Below are positions 61,875-64,000 of a DNA stretch of 64,000 bases, one piece after another. The stretch covers positions 1 through 64,000 of the forward strand of contig CALIYX010000015.1 in NCBI GenBank assembly GCA_938049335.1, read 5' to 3'. Numbering within the stretch: the first letter of the stretch is position 1; every line of letters begins with the position of its first letter. The DNA comes from an uncultured Clostridia bacterium. Lineage in GTDB: Bacteria > Bacillota > Clostridia > Peptostreptococcales > Anaerovoracaceae. The notes under the pieces are model-generated. The model saw only the letters and a program-made list of their open reading frames with translations. It had not been told where the DNA came from and did not search any database. The position numbers and the translations under genes were made by a program.

Positions 61875-62630
61875 ATGGTTAATTTCGTGGGAGCAGGTCC
61901 TGGTGGAGAGGATCTAATAACGCTGAGAGGCGCGAGGCTACTTGGCGAGGCTGACTGTATAATATATGCCGGAAGCTTGGTAAATCCAGCTTTGCTAAAA
62001 ATGGCAAAAGAAGGCTGTGAGATTTATGACAGTGCAAAGATGACACTCGAAGAGGTTATAGACGTAATAAAGCGTGTAGAAATGCAGGGAAGGATGACGG
62101 TTAGACTTCATACAGGTGACCCTTGTCTTTACGGCGCAATACGCGAGCAGATGGATTTGCTCGATGAGCTTCAGATTTCATACGAGTATACACCAGGAGT
62201 TTCAAGCTTCTGCGGAGCAGCGGCAGCAATAAATGCTGAGTATACGCTTCCAAATGTAACTCAGACGGTTATCATTACAAGAATGGAAGGGCGTACTCCA
62301 GTGCCCGAAAAGGAGAAAATGCATATTCTAGCACAGGCTGGAGCAACGATGGTAATATTCCTATCATCATCGCTTCTAGACAAGGTTCAAGAAGAACTAC
62401 TAAAGGGGGCATATACTGAGGACACTCCTGCAGCTATCGTCTACAAGGCTACATGGCCAGAGGAGAAAAGCTATAGATGTACAGTAGGAACTCTTGCTCA
62501 GACAGCAAAGGAAAACGGTGTAACAAAGACAGCTCTGATTATGGTTGGCGACTTCCTAGGAGATGAATACAAGCGCAGCCTGCTATATCATCCGGGCTTT
62601 ACAACGGAATATCGTGAGGCAAGCAAGTGA
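61875..62630 (+). CDS. cbiF: Cobalt-precorrin-4 C11-methyltransferase CbiF
   Basis: About 251 residues of the tetrapyrrole methylase fold: NFVGAGPGGEDLITLRGARLL, VRLHTGDPCLYGAIREQM, TPGVSSFCGAAAA and TQTVIITRMEGRTPVPE, the latter typical of CobM/CbiF. AAGGAGGAG precedes ATG 61875; the ATG at 61854 lies upstream of that site. Its TGA overlaps the GTG start of cbiG. Confidence 0.92.
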   Translation: MVNFVGAGPGGEDLITLRGARLLGEADCIIYAGSLVNPALLKMAKEGCEIYDSAKMTLEEVIDVIKRVEMQGRMTVRLHTGDPCLYGAIREQMDLLDELQISYEYTPGVSSFCGAAAAINAEYTLPNVTQTVIITRMEGRTPVPEKEKMHILAQAGATMVIFLSSSLLDKVQEELLKGAYTEDTPAAIVYKATWPEEKSYRCTVGTLAQTAKENGVTKTALIMVGDFLGDEYKRSLLYHPGFTTEYREASK

Positions 62631-63700
62631 AGAGGGCTTTTTTAATCTCTTTCACGGACAATGGGCAGTCACTTGCAGAAAAGATTGCTGATGGACTCAA
62701 TCAAAAGGGGATGGAGGCTCAGGCTTTGAGGTGTGGAAAACCGCTTTCTCTTTCAGATTTTGCAAGCAAAGGTTTTAAGGAAGCCGATGCTCTGATATTT
62801 GTTGGAGCCATGGGCATTGCGATAAGAGCTATAGCTCCCCATGTGGCTAGCAAGGTCAAAGACCCAGCAGTGGTTGTAATAGATGAGAAAGGAAATAACG
62901 CGATTTCTGTTCTCTCTGGACACCTAGGCGGGGGAAATGAGCTGACGCATCTAGTCGCTGAGATTGCAGGTGCAAATCCTGTAATAACGACAGCAACAGA
63001 TGTTCAAGGCGTGTTTGCGATTGACCTTTGGACAAAGAAGAATAATTGCAAGATTTTGAGGTCTGATAGAATTGTAGTTATCTCATCGGCACTGCTTGCA
63101 GGCGAAAAGGTCGATTTCGTAAGCGACTACGAGATAAAAGGACAGGCACCAAAGAATGTGGAACTTAAAACTTTGAGCGGTCAAAATGATGGCGAGGTGG
63201 AGAACCCCAAAGGTGAGGCTGGCTTTGATGAGAGGCCTAATGTGCTTGTAAGCATAGATAAATCAAAGATAGAAAAGGCGAATAAAAAGTGCCTTGTTGC
63301 AGTTCCACAAATAGCCTATCTAGGAGTTGGCTGCAGGAGAGGAACGCCCGAGACCGCAATAGAGGAGTGCTTTGAGGAGTTTATGAGCAAGTCGGATATA
63401 TCACCTGATGCAATCTGTCTTGTTTGTAGTATAGACCTAAAGAAGGATGAAGAGGGGCTTATTAGCTTTTGCAAGAAACATGGGCTGGAATTTAAGACTT
63501 TCTCGGCTGAGGAGCTTTCTGCAGTAGAGGGGGAGTTTTCAGGATCTGATTTTGTTCGCAAGATAACAGGTGTTGATAATGTATGTGAAAGAAGCGCAAT
63601 ATGCGGTTCTGGCGGAGTAATCGTAAATAAGAAAATGGCGAAAAATGGCGTGACTATGGCGATCGCTACGGCGCCACTTGATTTAGATTGGAGATTGTAA
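62627..63700 (+). CDS. cbiG: Cobalt-precorrin-5A hydrolase CbiG
   Basis: A 357-residue enzyme: N-terminal domain with FVGAMGIAIRAIAPHVASK and LSGHLGGGNELTHLVAEI, a middle ATDVQGVFAIDLW, and C-terminal domain YLGVGCRRGTPETAIEECF. Opens the delta-lactone ring and releases acetaldehyde in the anaerobic pathway. GTG start overlapping the cbiF stop, with GAGG upstream. Confidence 0.93.
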   Translation: MKRAFLISFTDNGQSLAEKIADGLNQKGMEAQALRCGKPLSLSDFASKGFKEADALIFVGAMGIAIRAIAPHVASKVKDPAVVVIDEKGNNAISVLSGHLGGGNELTHLVAEIAGANPVITTATDVQGVFAIDLWTKKNNCKILRSDRIVVISSALLAGEKVDFVSDYEIKGQAPKNVELKTLSGQNDGEVENPKGEAGFDERPNVLVSIDKSKIEKANKKCLVAVPQIAYLGVGCRRGTPETAIEECFEEFMSKSDISPDAICLVCSIDLKKDEEGLISFCKKHGLEFKTFSAEELSAVEGEFSGSDFVRKITGVDNVCERSAICGSGGVIVNKKMAKNGVTMAIATAPLDLDWRL

Positions 63701-63701
63701 A

Positions 63702-64000
63702 ATGACAAAAGTTTATGCGGTTGGATTAGGACCGGGTGGAAAAGAAATGATGACTGAAGAGGCGATTTACGCTATGGAAAAGTCAGATGTCATCTGTGGA
63801 TATACGGTGTATGTAGACCTTATAAAATCGATGTTTCCAGATAAGGAGACCTTTACTACACCTATGAAGAAGGAGATTGACCGTTGCAAGTGGGCGCTAG
63901 AAACAGCTCAGTCAGGAAAGACTGTTGCCATGGTTTGCAGCGGAGACTCAGGTGTTTATGGAATGGCTGGCCTTTTGCTTCAGCTGCTTCACAGCTATAA
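63702..64000 (+). CDS. cbiH: Cobalt-precorrin-3B C17-methyltransferase CbiH (3' end outside window)
   Basis: The first 99 codons of a tetrapyrrole methylase: VYAVGLGPGGKEMMTEEAIYAM, DVICGYTVYVDLIKSM and VCSGDSGVYGMAGLLLQL, the last being characteristic of CbiH/CobJ. Starts one base after the cbiG stop and runs off the window. Next step in corrin ring contraction. Confidence 0.9.
   Translation, partial: MTKVYAVGLGPGGKEMMTEEAIYAMEKSDVICGYTVYVDLIKSMFPDKETFTTPMKKEIDRCKWALETAQSGKTVAMVCSGDSGVYGMAGLLLQLLHSY

Overview
The window looks like a chromosomal segment of a low-to-mid GC, Gram-positive anaerobe of the Clostridia. Evidence: AGGAGG-type ribosome sites, [FeFe]-hydrogenase maturation genes hydE-hydG-hydF, phosphotransacetylase, orphan arginine deiminase, amino-acid and peptide scavenging genes, a sortase-anchored surface protein, and an anaerobic (CbiK/CbiD/CbiG-type) cobalamin pathway. 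An asaccharolytic, amino-acid-fermenting member of the Eubacteriales such as the Mogibacterium/Anaerovoracaceae group would fit; that placement is inference. Many core genes use CTA and CTT for leucine, which helps to spot the AT-rich accessory stretches.

Layout. 1-1512: AT-rich gene cut by the window edge, ending in a PD-(D/E)xK nuclease-like motif. 1737-7073: promoter, cobalamin riboswitch with terminator, and a five-gene Nik/Opp-type ABC importer, predicted to bring in cobalt. 7188-10326: APC amino-acid permease and an amidohydrolase. 10365-15720 (minus): two small membrane genes, then ansA, M32 carboxypeptidase, glyoxalase and a YitT-type protein. 15862-18738: arcA and a TPNTG surface protein. 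18890-26081 (minus): small membrane protein, alanine/glycine symporter, second amidohydrolase, two RocB-like M20 peptidases. 26396-28579: polar amino-acid ABC importer. 28773-34308: tex and addB. 34364-37763: tRNA-Thr, a 59-residue HTH gene and an accessory patch with a PH-domain gene, gene debris, a predicted ~70-nt minus-strand RNA, a tRNA-His-like pseudogene, a small HD hydrolase and two unknown genes. 37990-42748: hydE-hydG-hydF and pta.

42839-51072 is a polymorphic-toxin island: an integrase remnant, two small helical genes, a 1,724-residue LXG-RHS toxin with a permuted papain-like tip (predicted), then two tandem membrane-anchored immunity paralogues, each followed by a displaced piece of RHS core, and finally the tail of a third lost gene. 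51085-52609 holds a mini M50 protease and small membrane proteins.

52746-58483 returns to core genes (asnS, rho, DUF1385, prmC, DUF3784, rpmE). 58571-64000 is a second cobalamin riboswitch controlling a lipoprotein CbiK, a surface-anchored unknown, cbiD, cbiF, cbiG and the start of cbiH.

How it fits together: the two riboswitches would couple cobalt uptake and corrin-ring synthesis to B12 level. Permeases, peptidases, asparaginase, ADI and Pta serve amino-acid fermentation, and HydEFG serve hydrogen metabolism. The most notable system is the T7SS-type LXG-RHS toxin with its growing immunity array.
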